Assembly: GCA_033782935.1 (NCBI GenBank)
Contig: JAWQEG010000364.1
Coordinates: forward strand, 186,001-250,000
Length of the DNA: 64,000 nt
DNA from: Petrolisthes cinctipes
Taxonomy: Eukaryota; Arthropoda; Malacostraca; Decapoda; Porcellanidae
Reading direction: 5' to 3'
Below the pieces are notes generated by a model, which worked only from the letters and a program-made list of their open reading frames with translations, did no database searches and had not been told where the DNA came from. A program made the translations under genes and the position numbers. Shown here piece after piece: positions 1 to 14,500 of the stretch (its first letter is position 1; each line of letters begins with the position of its first letter).

Positions 1-486
1 TAAGGTGGCACCATTTGTTCATCTTGATGGCAGATCCACATTCAAGGAATTCAGTAATCCATACACGTGTATTACTCTTCTGTTGCTTCGTTAATTCGAA
101 AAAGATTTATATATTTCATCAGTAATCTCAAGAAAGGAAAACCTATATTATTAATACAGTATTTTATGTAACAGGTGCTTACCAAGAATAGAAAACTCGG
201 TAATTACTGTGACTACAATTATGCAAATGCTAAAATTTATGTTTTACTTGTACAGTACAGTACTTTCTTAATCTAACAATCTTAGGCTCATAACTCAGAA
301 CACAGATAAATGAATGGTTTTCAATGACTGAAGTGATCATACAGTTTGAATACAGTTTAGAATTACTTGAAATACTAGAGAGATCGAGTCACCAAACATA
401 AGATATGGTAGACTTTTCCACATGTGTGTTAACGGAGCCTGAGAATGTTACAGTATTTAAAACCTACTCCATCAAGTCCAATGTTT

Positions 487-735
487 CCTCTCCGTCCCTC
501 CACCTCACTCGTACGCTTTCTTAACTAACCTCTCGCTCCACATGCCTGAACCATCTCGAGGTGTTCCTTCTCACACTCTCCAGCACATCCACATCCACAT
601 CCACACCACATCCCTCGTCAATTTATCTCTCCATGTTAATCCACACGCATTTCTAAAGTAACTCATTTCCATCCCTCTAACTCTTGATTTATATCTCTCC
701 GTCATCTTCCACGCTTCGCTCTCGTATGATATTGT
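487..735 (-). mobile_element. Degraded LINE reverse transcriptase C-terminal fragment
   Basis: Read on the minus strand this encodes a decayed relative of the C-terminal tail of the RTE-like LINEs at 55-62 kb. Recognisable pieces are a SYESEAW segment (compare YASETWTW in the better copies), then RVRGMEMSYFRNACGLT (compare [16 protein letters not shown]). Stops and frame changes follow. It is a relic with no coding capacity. Confidence 0.65.
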
Positions 736-1331
736 TACCAATTACTAAATAAGTTCTGGTAATATTGCTGCACTTGTTAATGTTAAAAATTGCAAAAATC
801 AAACAATTGGTTAAAGTATTTATAATGTAAAAAAGTGGGCAGTTTTCCTCTGGTAAGTAGATTTACCTGGCACACTGGGTAGTGCTAATCTTCAGTATTG
901 TTGTTGTTACAGATTTTTTGGGTCTTTGTTTCTCCCATCAAGAATAATGCCTTTCAACTTTTCGAGTAAATCACAGTTCTTCTCCCCTATTAGGGAGCAA
1001 GAAGCCTCATTTATCAGTGTCAACCGCAATTTACACAACATCCATTGCATTGCCGTGTAATTTATCCAGAGAAGATAATTTAGATCAAGAGTCTGAAAGA
1101 AACAGCATAATCCATTTGCTGAAAAGCTGCAAGTATAAATTGGAAGTGATCTATACTAAAATAAAAAGAGAAAATATCATTCATATGTTTAATATTTTGC
1201 TTTTGTTCAAATACAAGACAAATACATTGGTTGCACTCATGTGATAAAGCATGTGCTATAATCCACAATGTATTGTTCTGTTCTTTCTACTCATTTAGTG
1301 GGTGGTGAACTAACAAGCAACAGTTTCAGAC

Positions 1332-1337
1332 TTTATT
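1332..1337 (-). other. Polyadenylation signal of MIOS
   Basis: The plus strand reads tttatt, that is AATAAA on the minus strand, about 245 bases beyond the MIOS stop codon at 1582-1580. It is the first canonical hexamer I found after the stop. Assignment rests on position and motif only. Confidence 0.5.
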
Positions 1338-1579
1338 TTAAAATATATAAAATTAAACAGATTTTCAATAATTCTGTAAAATTCTAAAGTACATACATTA
1401 TACAATAAAACGATTGAAGAGGGACAGCACAGACAGGAGTTGCATTGTTGATAGTACAGTAGTGGGATGCTTTTCCTCTCCCCACAATTCACTCCTTTCA
1501 CATACTGGTACCCGTATAGAAATCCCTTTCGTGTCTCATGTACTTCTCTTATAACACTTGAGACTTGGTCTTCTGATGT

Positions 1580-4500
1580 TCACTTGGGAGCTACATGTGA
1601 AGAGGACCCCACTTTACCCACTGTGTCTAGTGACATACACTTGCAAACACAGTTGGTCACTGGACATTCTGAGTGTTCCCTGCAAGATATCACAGGTTAA
1701 TGAGAAAATTACTCTGGGAAAATTTATGATCACAGTAGGGATGTTACAAAGTGTCTGAACAAGATCATATCTAGCTGTATGTCAAATAAATTACACTATT
1801 ATTTCAAACTGTTTACTAGTACAGTTGGACCTAATTGGATGATAATCCTACACGTACACCACAAAATATTACTTTAACCTTAGGTCCTGAAATGGACTAC
1901 CATCAAAAAGCAGCTCAATAACCCTGACTATGCACCCTTTACAAACTACCGGACGAATCACATCATCCACAACTTCAAACAATAATCCGCCGGTGGGCCA
2001 GACAATAACATGAACATACACCTCAAATACCTTGGACCACATGGCATACGGTACAAGAATTGCAAACTATACCTACTCACAAAACCTAACATAATATAAA
2101 CATAAGGTAACGTCATCACAACCTTCATACCCACCACAGATCCCATGCTACCTTCTTTTCACCACCATCCTATCACTCCCTCCAAAATTACTGAATGCCC
2201 TATCCCAAAGCAAATCACATCACACATTCCTTTAACACCCTCACAGTAACTCACTTGAACCATTCCATGAGGTGGTGAGCATGTCCTCCATGACGACAGG
2301 TTTGGCACCAAGTGAACCAGGTTGTGAAGTCACTCAACTTCCTGCAGGCTGGAGTTGGGTTGGGGGTAGGGGTGGATGTCCCAGCCCCACTCTCAACTCC
2401 ACCCCCACCATCCTCAGCACAAGTCCCACCACCACCTCCCCCACTGGATGAATTTTTGGTGCCCATGCAGCCTCCCCATCCTGACGGTGTGCCCATGTGT
2501 ACCAAACACAAGGAGCATCTGGGTAATGGCTTGCGACAATTTGGGCACGCCTGCATCTGTTGAGGAACCATTAGACTTGATAAAAGAGAGGGATACATGG
2601 AAAGAAAGAGGAACTCTAGGGTATGCCAAGGAGAAATATCAGTGAGTACTGGGAGAAGCACAGGAGGGAGGGATAGTTTTGTAAGAAGACAATAACCAAC
2701 AAAACAACCCCACAGGTTTTACATTGAATCACTGTCAATGACTACCCTATTACTTTTCTTTTAGCTTTCCAAGTAACAATTATGTCAAAACACTGCAAAA
2801 CATTATATAACAACAACAACTATGATGCTGCATTTCCACTACCAAGGGTTGTCAGCATGTTTATATCTACTTGCCTGATACTACATTACAATCCAACATT
2901 ACCTTAGATTTATTTGCTGAACCAGTACCAAAGCGAGCATATGGGTTCCTAGGTCTACCAGCAGCCTGGATGTATGGTGTGATACCTTTCTTGCAGAAAT
3001 TACAAGCAATATAGATATGCTGGGGAGGCCTCTCAGCATGCTTGTTGTCATTGGCAATCACATCAAGTTGTGCACGTTCATTCCACAGACCCAGACTGTC
3101 CAGCAAATGACGGTAGCTGATGGAATATGATAAATATGTAGCCCGATGGTAAACAAAGATAATGCATCAAGACAGTAAGACAGGATGTCAGATTAATTAA
3201 AAATGCCCACTCTCTCGAGAACACAAACAGACTGGGTAACTGACGTCGTATCTGACCTCTGTAGCCAGTGTGTGAGGCGAGAGTCCCTGTTGAGTGCATG
3301 CTGAAGGGTGTGGATGGTGACAAGAGCTGCAGTCTGCACATCTCCACTCAGATCTACATACCGCTGAAGAAGGTCTACCCCTTCTGTCGAGCTCAGCCCT
3401 GAAATAACCACACAATACTTTTTTTTTTACCTTATAACAGTGGTTAACTACTCATACAATAAAATGACTGTTGAAAGATCAACAAACATGACCACATAAT
3501 CAAGCAATAGTGCATTAAACCTGTGGAGGATGACTATAAGTATCTGACTTAGAGAGGGTTTCCTGTACTATCTTATAAAATCCAACCCCCTCCCCTATTG
3601 CTATGACCCTTTTCTACTCCCATATAATACCCTATGTATCCTTCCTGTCTTACAACAATATTACCCATACACACCAGTAAGAAGAATGCCATCAAGGTTG
3701 CCCTCCTCTGTGAGCCGAGTATTGAGGCGATCCAGGTACTCAGTCAGTCTGGGATCACTCAGATATGTACAAGCAAATGCTACTCGGTCCTGGATGGCCA
3801 TTTCAGTCTCTCCCTGTGGTGAAAAGAAACCTGCTCTGTACAGGGCTTTGAAAATCTGTTCTGAAAGGGAAGTGTTTCATAGCCCCCTACACCCTCTTAA
3901 AAAAAAAATAATAATAATATATTATTCACAAGCACACATGGATACATTGGCATTCAGTAGTTGGTGAGAGTTGTATTCAAACTGATGGTAATGGTACTGT
4001 AGTGTCATTACAGACCACGTCAATTTGTTATGAGAGCCCTTAAGATTGCTACTCCCTAAATCCCATTAATCCTGTTTCAGTATTTGCAGTGCCACTTGGG
4101 AAAGCATCCTGTGAGATTCATTGTGTATACCTATAATGAGAAAAGCTTACCAAAACTGGCTCATAGGAGTCTGCATCATCAGTGAGGAAAGCAAACATGG
4201 CACGCAGATATGGGTCAGTAAGCTGCGACCGCAAACTGGTGCAAGTGTCACGCCACAAGCCCTTACGCTCCTCTGTGTATCCTGGTATAAAATTACACAA
4301 AAAATAGTACAGTTAGTATTATCCATGACAATAGCTGTGTTTTGAACTATACAAAACAACAGTCTATTACATATAGTGTTTAGAACCAGTGATAGGCAAG
4401 TGCTGAGCATATAAGCAAGTTGGAGGGACTCTGTAAAATTGCTTAAACTTCTCTTCCATGAACAGTGAGAATCTGTTTTGGGCAGGGTGGCAACATGAGT

Positions 4501-7500
4501 ACTCGTAATACAATCTTGTTTTTCGAATGAGTAAAAATTTACTTTTGCCATATTATAAAAACGTGAAATACATAACTTAAATCTGAGTCAATTTAAAAAT
4601 CACATATTGTATTCTCATTGATTGGAGCACTATATAATGTACAACATGCACATTACACACTTCCCAATGCCCCATGAAAGTTGAGTGTTAGGTATCATTA
4701 GTCTTCAGACTGGCCATATGATACTAAAAATATATATAATTGAAGTTGTTGAAAAGTTTTGCTACCTTGGAGATACCATTGGAGCACAAGGAGGAGCTGG
4801 TGCTGGTGTGATGGCAAGAGTTAGAAGGGGATGGAGTAAGTTTAGGGAACTTCTGCCATTACTAACCAGCAGAGCGTTACCACTGTTAACCAAGGGCAGA
4901 GTCTATCAGGCATGTGTGCGCAGTGTGATGATGTATGGAAGTGAGACTTGGCCCGTAAGGGTCGAGGATATGTGTTGCATGGAGAGAAATTATATGAGAA
5001 TGATACGATGGATGTGTAATGTAAGCCTTAAAAACAGACTTAGAGCAGAAGAACTCAGGGGAAGATTAAATCTGGACAGTATTGGGAGATGTGTTCAGAA
5101 TAGGAGACTACGGTGGTTTGGTCACATTGAGAGAATGGACGAGAATGCTTGGGTTAGTAGATGTAGAGCAATTGATGTAGCAGGTTCAGTAGGTAGAGGA
5201 AGGCCAAAGAAAACATGGGGGGAAGTGATACGGTTAGATTTGAGAGAAAGAGGAGTTAGTAAAGAGCTGGCCAGAGATAGGTTAGCTTGGAAGTCTATTT
5301 CTAAAAACCGTCCAACGCATGCCAGCATGTAAATCGGACGTTAAACCGAATATGATGATGATGATGATGAAAGAAATTTAACTAGCATCTAAGATCTTTG
5401 CAATAAGTTGAAGGAAAATATTTCTGCAATTACAATATACCTGCCAAAGCCATGGCTGTGGAGTTAAGTGCTGGTATCTTTTTGGCAACAGCACCTCTCT
5501 GGAGGATGTGAATGGCCAAACGGATACGCTGATTGAAGACAGCCACTGCTGCAGCACGAGTATGGTTGCCAGCAGCTTCCAGTTGTGTTAAAAAGCTGGT
5601 CAGCACACCTTCATCCTCAAATCCCCATGAACACAGTTCCAGGGCACAGCTACGCTCTTCACTCCTGCAATATATTTACAGATTAACATTTTGAGCATTG
5701 TGTGACTATACCGTACCATTAGTTCATTCCAGGAAATATTACACATAATATTCTGCATATAAAATGAAAGAATGTTATGATCATGGGAAGGATGGTCCAT
5801 GGTCACTTTGTGGTTGTAGTAACAGGAAGAGGATAAAGAAACAACATTCAAACTAACCTGAACACTTTAGCATATAAATGCTTTTGTCCATCTTGGCCAA
5901 TCCATGGTCTGTTTATAATGTCTGAAGACAGGTTACCATTTGTCATCAGACTCCTGCAAAAAGCAAGTTAAATACATGAACAATACAACAACATACATGT
6001 TACAGTGAAATGACCATGTTTAGTCCACTTGATGGGTGAGTACAGCATATTGCCAGCAGGTCTTTGTTTCAGAGATTTGGTTGGATGAGGATCTGGGACA
6101 CAAACGTTGATAGCTTCTCTAACATTATTGAAAGGTAGATATTAACATCTTTCCTTCAGGAGAGGTCATCATATCTGGTAATACAGAAAAATAAATAAGA
6201 AAGATACACAGTCCTCACCAGACTCCCTGGTATTTGTATGGCACACCCCCAGGCAACTTGAAGTTCCCTGTTGCTACAAGTGAACGGGCATTGTCAAGCC
6301 ACATCCAGAGGTTACGTAATGAGAGGTCATCTGTTACCTCCCCATTGGCTGCCAAATTATCCACCTGCCCAAAGGAGATTAAAAGATTACAGGCTTGTAT
6401 GTCAAATTCTGCTCAGCTGATATAATTATGATGTACTGTACAGTAATATACACTTATGTCTAAGTTCAAAACAAAATATCAGCTTCTACTAATGACCAGG
6501 TAAAGGCTTAACTTCTAAAAGATGCTGGAAACACCTTGTTTCTTGGCATTGGCAAGTCTCGGATCCAGTCCGGAAATTGTACTAAAAATGTGGTAATTTA
6601 TTCTAAAGAAAAATTAAATTATATATAGAGACCATATCAACCAGGTTGTCAGGCACTATAATGTCTAAATCCAAATTAACAATTATACTTGATGAAACCA
6701 TTTTTAAATTGACCGCATTCTGACATTAACTCATGATATAATTCTTTCTCATACAGATTGCAGTCATCTACTATGGACTGGATTGGTCTCCCAAATTTTT
6801 TATTAAAGAAAGTTCAGTCAGTGTTAACTAGGGCAGTAAGACATTATCTTAATCTCTTTCCTCGGACCTCCATCTCATCCATTTAAGATTATAAAGTTTG
6901 ATGAACCAAGGTACAGTATTTGGCCGAGTTAGTGAAGAATCCGTTGGCAGACTCAGGTGTGACATTATAAAGTGACAATAATGCTTTGAGCCTTGACAAC
7001 CTTGCAGCCATACACCAGTTTTGATAATTATGATTATCCTAACCTGAAGAATCATCTGCCAAAAAGTTATGCCTTTTGCTCCTGGGATATTGTGTATAAA
7101 TTAACTCCCAATAGCCAATAGACTCTTGGTGTTTTTTTTATATTAAAAGAAGATGAGGACCAAAGGCTGGGAGACCGCTAATCGTCCTCATTTATAAAAA
7201 TACTGGAGTAATCCAATATCATTTCCAATTTTGTTCCGAGATGCCTAGATATATTGTGTTTGAAGGGCATAAGTCGTAGTCAGGAGGAAAGATGGATGAA
7301 GGTACAATGAACCCTCGATATACCGATCGATTTGCCAGATGGTTTATCAGAAAATTTGGTTTATAAGATGGTCGGAATACCACAGCATTAACAGATCGAG
7401 GGTCGGTTTATATGTAAGATAGTCAAACAATATTGGATAGTCAATAGAGTTAGGGGAGAGATATACAGCACAGATATATTTAGTTTGAGAGTAACATGTG

Positions 7501-8496
7501 AGCTGAAGCCAGAGGGTTGAGAATTTAGAAGAGTCAAGTTCGGGAACACAAGAGCAAGTGAGGTTGTTGCATACGTATACGCAACATCCGCCCTTGGCTC
7601 GAAACTGAGAATAGAGAAAGGGGAAACAGAGTAGGGGTTGCTGTTGGTTGATGCTGTGATCTGAGTTTCGATGAGGAAGATAAGATGAGGTTTAGCGGAG
7701 AAGAGGTGGTGTTCAACAGAAGTGAATTTGGAGGAAAGGCCGCAAATGTTGCAAAAGTTGAAAGAGAGTGTATCAGGCAATGGTCGAGGCCATCTCGAAG
7801 GGTTGTCAACAAAAGGGTCAGTCTGAGGGGAGTTTATTGACCCATCCCCAGGGCCCTCCGAGGCTTTGTTAAATTTTATATTCATTATTAAAATTTTAAA
7901 ATTGGACAAGAGGGTGTGGTGTGTATTGTGCTTGGTTGTATTGTGTAAATAGATGGAGTGATGTCTTTGAGAACATGTTGGACTACTCTCGGTGTAGGTA
8001 AGACACGAAAAATATCAGCAAAAGTGGACAGACAGGTGAAACAGGAGTTCCAACCTTCCCTATCACCAGTCCAGCGTCCACCCTAGAAGTACTGCCCTGT
8101 TTGGCTGGTGACTTCAGTCTCCTCCTTCACAACACCCATTCTCACTTCTCTACACAATATCTCTTCCATACATACTTAGTATAGTGCATATAAGAAACTA
8201 ATTTTACACGTAATCCATATCTGGAGCGGGCACGAGTAGTAATAGCTGAGAGGATGTCACTTAGGTGGGAGTAGGCAGGCTGTGAAGGGTCTAGCTGGTG
8301 AAGAGTCTTGCGACCATGTGTCCACACCAACGCACCGCGTGCAGACCAGTTCACAGTGATGCGCTCATGTACACAGTAGTCCACTAACTTGCCTGCAGAG
8401 ACAAACAGTGGGAATCAGGGAAAACAAATTTGGTATTACACAAAAGTATTGCTACACAAAACACATTGAAATAACAAAATATCTGTATGCTGAATA

Positions 8497-8535
<39 letters not shown>

Positions 8536-11500
8536 TATATACCAGGCATTTATCTCCATGCTGGAGGTAGCCCTTTGCTAGGGAAATCTTACAGGGGAGG
8601 GGTTCCCCGTGCCTCGCCCTGAGGATACAAAATGAATACAAAATACAGTAAAATAATCTTCATTATGATCATCATTGTAATAAAAATTTGCCTAAGTGAA
8701 AATTGAACTGGGAAGGGAGGGGCAAGGCAGGGTTGGGAATTGCAGTCTTTAAAAGTTACTGAAGTGGAATTAAGGGGGAAGATGGGAGCCATAGCTACTT
8801 CAGTGGAAATAATTGCCAAGGTTATCAGCACCTGCAGAGGCATCGCAATAGGACCCTGGATGACAGACAAAGGGAAAGAGAGGTACCTGCCCAAAATTTT
8901 CTGGATATGTCTGTCTCCAGATCGGAGAAGTGAACAAGGAGACATATGAGTCCCAACTACATAGTGTTACTTCCCATACAGCCCAACAAAGAACAGTAAT
9001 GGTGGCATGTTTAAAGGGTACAATTATATGAGAACCACCAGCAGCTACACCACCTGTCTTACTGCAAACACCTGATCCACACATCCTCATAACACAATTT
9101 TTCCTCAATCATTGCTCTTTTTTCTTATACTGACCAAATCTTTTCCTCTCATCATTCTCATAAATTTGTCAGCCCATTTCCTACTTATGTCATATTGTTC
9201 AGGAAGTCTCCATTCTTAATATTTCTCACATTATCTCTCTTTAGAATAATTTGATTATCTCTTTATCATCCCATAATGTAACTCCTTCACATTTTCAAAT
9301 TAATTGATTTTACAGTATTTTTTTCTCATTCTCTCCTTTTCTTACTAAATTACTTCCCTCATATTGCTACTGAACTAGACAATTTCCAATTAACACTGAC
9401 AATAAATCTGACCAGTGTAAGATGCAGTGATGATACGATTCTGATGTTGTGGATGCCAAGAGAAAGCAGAGACAAAGGTGGGTGGGTCAGGATAAATAGC
9501 TCGTGTGATGACAGCCGGATCCTGGTCGTCTCCTCCAGTACCACCAGCACAGTGTAGTACATCATAAAGGCGAACCCCGCAGCTGTCACGACATGCACAT
9601 CCCAGCAGACCCACTCTGATCCAAACATATACCACACACCTATTATTACAATGGCACCAGATAAACCATATAATTAAAGTAGGACTATACAGATACCGTA
9701 GTAATTTATACAAGGAAAAATTTAATTGATGATTATATTTATAAGAGTCTATGAAATAACCACATGCACTGTAAAATATTTCTTCCTTGAAATTATTGTT
9801 TAATAATCCTTGGAGGAGTGCAAATCTACAGTTGTGATACCAGTATTATGGGTAAACAATCTCATAAGGTTGAGTCCTTGAGTAATGTCAAAGTTTATTA
9901 GAAAACTCAAGGCAAAACCTGGATTAATCTCTCTCAGATTTTGGACCTTGGTTGCTGGTCAAATTTCCATCTCCTTCTATTTGGATATCAAGCAAGTCTC
10001 AGGTAGGCTACACAACACAAATACACTTCATGGAAATAATCATTGATGCTAGTTTTGCCTAAATTAAAAGATTTTGCACATTACAACCAGACATGGGGCG
10101 ATTACTTGTAAAATGTATTTGATTACGATTACATGCAATTTTAACGATTAAGATTAAAAAAAAAAGAAGGATGTAATCGATTACAATTACAAGATAATGT
10201 AATCGTGATTACAAGATAATGTAATCGTGATTACAATCATGATTACAGGAAGAGGAATGTGCATGGATAATAACCAGCTTAGTTACTCAAAATTCAGTAT
10301 TCTGTATTTCAACTTCATACAGCCAAGTAATACTTCTTTTTGTTGAAAATCATAAATTTGCAAAACTTTCAATGACTTTATTTCGACAAAAATGTATCCA
10401 TTAATTGTATAAACCTATGCTGCAGCCTACAATATATTAATATTATCGGTATGTAAAAAACTTAATGGGTAAAACTTGAACTTAATTATAATCATTTGCA
10501 CAACTTCAGTAAATGAACAAATTGAGTTAAGCAAATTTCCTGTCCCGTATGTGGAAACGCAGTATATTATTCTCAATACATGGAAGATAAAGCTTGAGGA
10601 TTTTGTTGTACTCGATGAAAACTAAACTCTGGAAGGTCTTATCACTAATTTATGTACATTTTGACGAAACCTAATTTAGAAGTAAGCACAAAGAGCTCAC
10701 TTAATAAGTAAATTCTTTAAAACAGATTTTTGCTATATTTATCAGGATAATCTGGCATCATACTCCTGGTGGTTGATCAGACACGGCCGACAGACCCGAC
10801 ACGTTCAGTTCGTTTGAAATTTATATACAGAAATAAATAGAAATATATATAGGCCTACATAGTTAGATAGAGAGAACAATGGATAGAGGGATCGATGAGT
10901 AGAGTATTAGTCTTAATTATTGATTAACCTTTTAGGTATGGATACATTGCCTAAACTTAACAGTAGACTGACTAATGTAATCACTAAAGTCATCGTGATT
11001 ATGATTACATTTTAAGTGTAATCGATTAAGATTACTTTATAAAAAATATGAATGTAATCGATACGATTACTTGAAAAACTGTAATCGATTACGATTACAG
11101 ATTACGATTACCACACGTCTAATTACATTTGATATAACACTCCATAAAATCTCTTCTAGGGAATGGATACACTGGTTCCCTCATGTACTCCTTTCATCCA
11201 CCTGGCTAGTGTCTCTTTCTCATAGAAGGCCCTTAAAGGTCACTTCTCCATTCTTTTAATTTACTTTGTGTTGTTTTCTCTTTACATGTCAAAACCATCT
11301 CTCATTACCACTGACTCCCATTTGGGGGTCCGAGCATCTGCGCGGCTTCGGTCAACCAGACACGGGACTGCTCGGCCAGACAGTCTGGGGAACTACAACA
11401 ACAACAACAACAACCACATATAATTTTTCATTCTCTAAGCCACTCAACCTTCATCACCAATTGCTCTCACACCCATACCAAACCTCTAATACATATTTTC

Positions 11501-14500
11501 AATACTTTAACTCCTTAAGACCGAATTGTGTTGATTGATTTTTATTATTTTATTATTCTATGGATTTTGACGCACTGACATAAAGCCACGAGCTTCTCTC
11601 ATGTACAGTCAGAAGCAAAAGTCCTAATGCCTCACTCAGTGCTTCTTGAAAGATAACATAAAAGATAATTATCGAACAAACACATTCACCGTGCAAAATC
11701 ATAATACCCAGAGGGAAAATTAATAAACATCTCAGGTTCTAAGGTTTACGAACCCGTGAAGCATATATTTCCATACTGTAATTCATGACTTAGAGATGTG
11801 GCAACATAAATTTTGCTGCCGACTGTACCGTACCCAATTTACCACTAAGCCTGTTTGAGTTTTTCATGCCTTGCTTTACATTTATTATTTTGAAGATACT
11901 ATAAATTAAAGGATTTAACCATCATCTAAAATTGCCCAGTACAAAAAATATTAAAAGATACCCAGGACAAATTACATAAAAAATAAAGACTAAGGCAGTA
12001 TCTTACCTTGAAGGACACCATGACAGCTTAGTCACTGGTTTGTTGGCCTCCAAGTTTAGCAGTGGACGCTCGATGCTCCTCAGGTCCCATATTGACACCT
12101 GAAACATTCACATCAAATAAATATTTCACCAAATCTGCTTCAAAAGTCTGTCAACATGATGCATGCAAAAAACTCAATTTCATTCAGCCTGTCGTTTTCC
12201 TCATTCCAGCAAGGGGCACCTCATATTAGAGTTTATATTGCCTTTATGAGAATAGTTAATATATTACTGTGAGCCAAAGTTGTCAGTCTTTTGCTTAGGC
12301 AACAACCAGTTTGTCTGATAATACAGTACTGACCACATCTTCATAACAAATAACAAAAACATCAAATGGTGGTATTAAATTTCAAATTAAAAAATTACCT
12401 GGTTCTCAAAAAATGATGCTAAACGGTGTTCATTATGGATATCAGAGCAAATTCCATACACTGCTTTAGTGTTAGTTGTAGCACAGTTCTTACTCTCTGA
12501 AAATAAATAAATGAATAAATATAAAAATTTACAACATACAACGACTACAATAAGTGTTGCATTATAGAATGCATAAAGTAGATTCTCCTACAATATTTTA
12601 CTCAGTAAATATCTCTTATCCCTTATTCCTGTTTGAGAATTCCAAGATTAACTTTTACAATCTTGTATTATCCATTGCAGGTCAAGATCACTCACTAAGG
12701 ATGATCCAGTGTATTTTGATGCATCTCTTACATGCTGTTCTTAAAAACCTTCCCTACCCATATAATTGCTGCTTTTCTTTTTTTCAATGTCTTGTTATAC
12801 ATGACATTCCAGTTATCTTACAGGTAAGAGCTTGAAAGGAGAGCCAAAATAATTGTCTCCATATGAAATGAATGTGTCATTATAAGTGTGTAGTAGGTAG
12901 AGGGCAACAGATGTAAACCCACCTCGAAGATCAAACACTTTAATGTGCTTGTTGTTCATGCCAGCAATGAGGGTGCGGTGTGTGTGAAGAGAGAAGGCGA
13001 GGCTGTGAGTTGTCTCTGCTAGGCCATATTCTGCCAAAGGCTTCAGCAAGTCTCTGAAGATAAAAATAAAACATCAAATATTTATATACTGTACATATAT
13101 ATATATATACAGTAAAAGATTCTAAGACTGTTGCCTTGCTGAGATTCAGTTCTATTCTAAAGTTACAAGAAAGGATGAAAAAGGTCACCTTGCATAAAGT
13201 AACAGCTAACATGTGCTGCTGAATTTTTGTTTAAATTATAACTGTATAAACTTTATATGATTTAAACTAATCAACAAACTTTGCCAAACAAACAAATGAA
13301 GGCCCTACTGGCCCCTACACCAAATTATTTTCTTGGATAATACAGTATCTTTAATCTGTAGGAACAATTATTTATTATTAAAGATAAACCTAGTGCTGTA
13401 AAATTTTAAATTGCAGTAATGTAAATGGATTAAGGGTACAGTACTGTTCATAATTATGTCAATAGTGTAATATTATAGTATTATACATAGTTTAATCATG
13501 GTAAGTATCGATCTTAATTCTACTATTAAAGCGACCCCCATTTATCTAACTTAGGAAACTACTCTGCTCGGAGAAACTACAGCATATACAATCACCACCT
13601 CTTTCTCTAATAATTTTAGTACTGTACTGATTACAATCAACACAAAACACATATTGCTCACACTGTAACACAATACAAATACAACATGCCCACACCTAAC
13701 AAAACAGACATTCCTCATCAAATAACCCAGTGACATAGTAACGACAGGAGGGATAAGAATGGACATAACGGATAGTATGTGGAAAGGATATAAACTCATT
13801 ATTTAAGCATCAGAGGGGTGTGATAGGGGTGTTATGAATACAGCTCTTACCAAAGACAGGGATGCAGTGCTAAAAATTTTTGAAATACCAGATATTGTAT
13901 TATCTTCATAGAAAATTGCAGGAGGACTTTTGTATCAGCTACTGGTAGGGTGTCAGTTTACAACAAGCTACAGGGTTCATGACAAAGGACACTAGGTCAA
14001 CAACAACTGAAAAATAATTGAGAACTACAATATAGCTACTGTACCGCAACTGACCCTGAAGCAGAATTTCTCTGGTCAAAGGTTGAGTATGGCTGTGGGT
14101 GGGTAGGTCGGTTAACGTCACAAACCACCACTGAGTGATCTGTGCGTACCTTCTCCAGGCCAGCTGCCAGCAGCTGTGGCTCTTGACTGCTCCATCCTAC
14201 ACAACTCACTGGACGTGAATGTTTGGGTACTGTTGCAGGACAAAGAGAATACTATATACAGTAATAGTAATATACCATGATTTATTAATGAAAATACTAG
14301 CAGGATGAGTGCAACTGGATTTTTTAATACTAAAAATTGTGAACTGCTGTTAACAGCGGTACTACTGCCTTCAATACATTTAATCAGTTATTCAAATTTT
14401 GCCATTTTTTACTTTGAAGTATTTTGTCTACAATTTTCTTGCAAATTGGAGAATGTACTAAATGCATATAACAAAAAATACACACTCTAGCAGTAACATG

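Larger units (their letters stand above)
1..1579. other. Region downstream of MIOS, no gene
   Basis: No protein-coding gene is supported here. The stretch holds a degraded LINE scrap at about 487-735, AT-rich sequence, several TACAGTA/TACTGTA words (for example near 250), and the 3' untranslated region of the minus-strand MIOS gene at roughly 1310-1579. The short open frames at 1017-1501 show no family resemblance. Confidence 0.6.

Noticed and set aside
2312..2645. Plus-strand frames of 83-89 codons with proline-rich products
   Set aside because: They are shadows of the glycine-rich MIOS exon 16 on the minus strand.
5340..5371. ATGATG microsatellite as an independent simple repeat
   Set aside because: It directly follows the LINE stop codon by about 20 bases and is better explained as the element's 3' tail.
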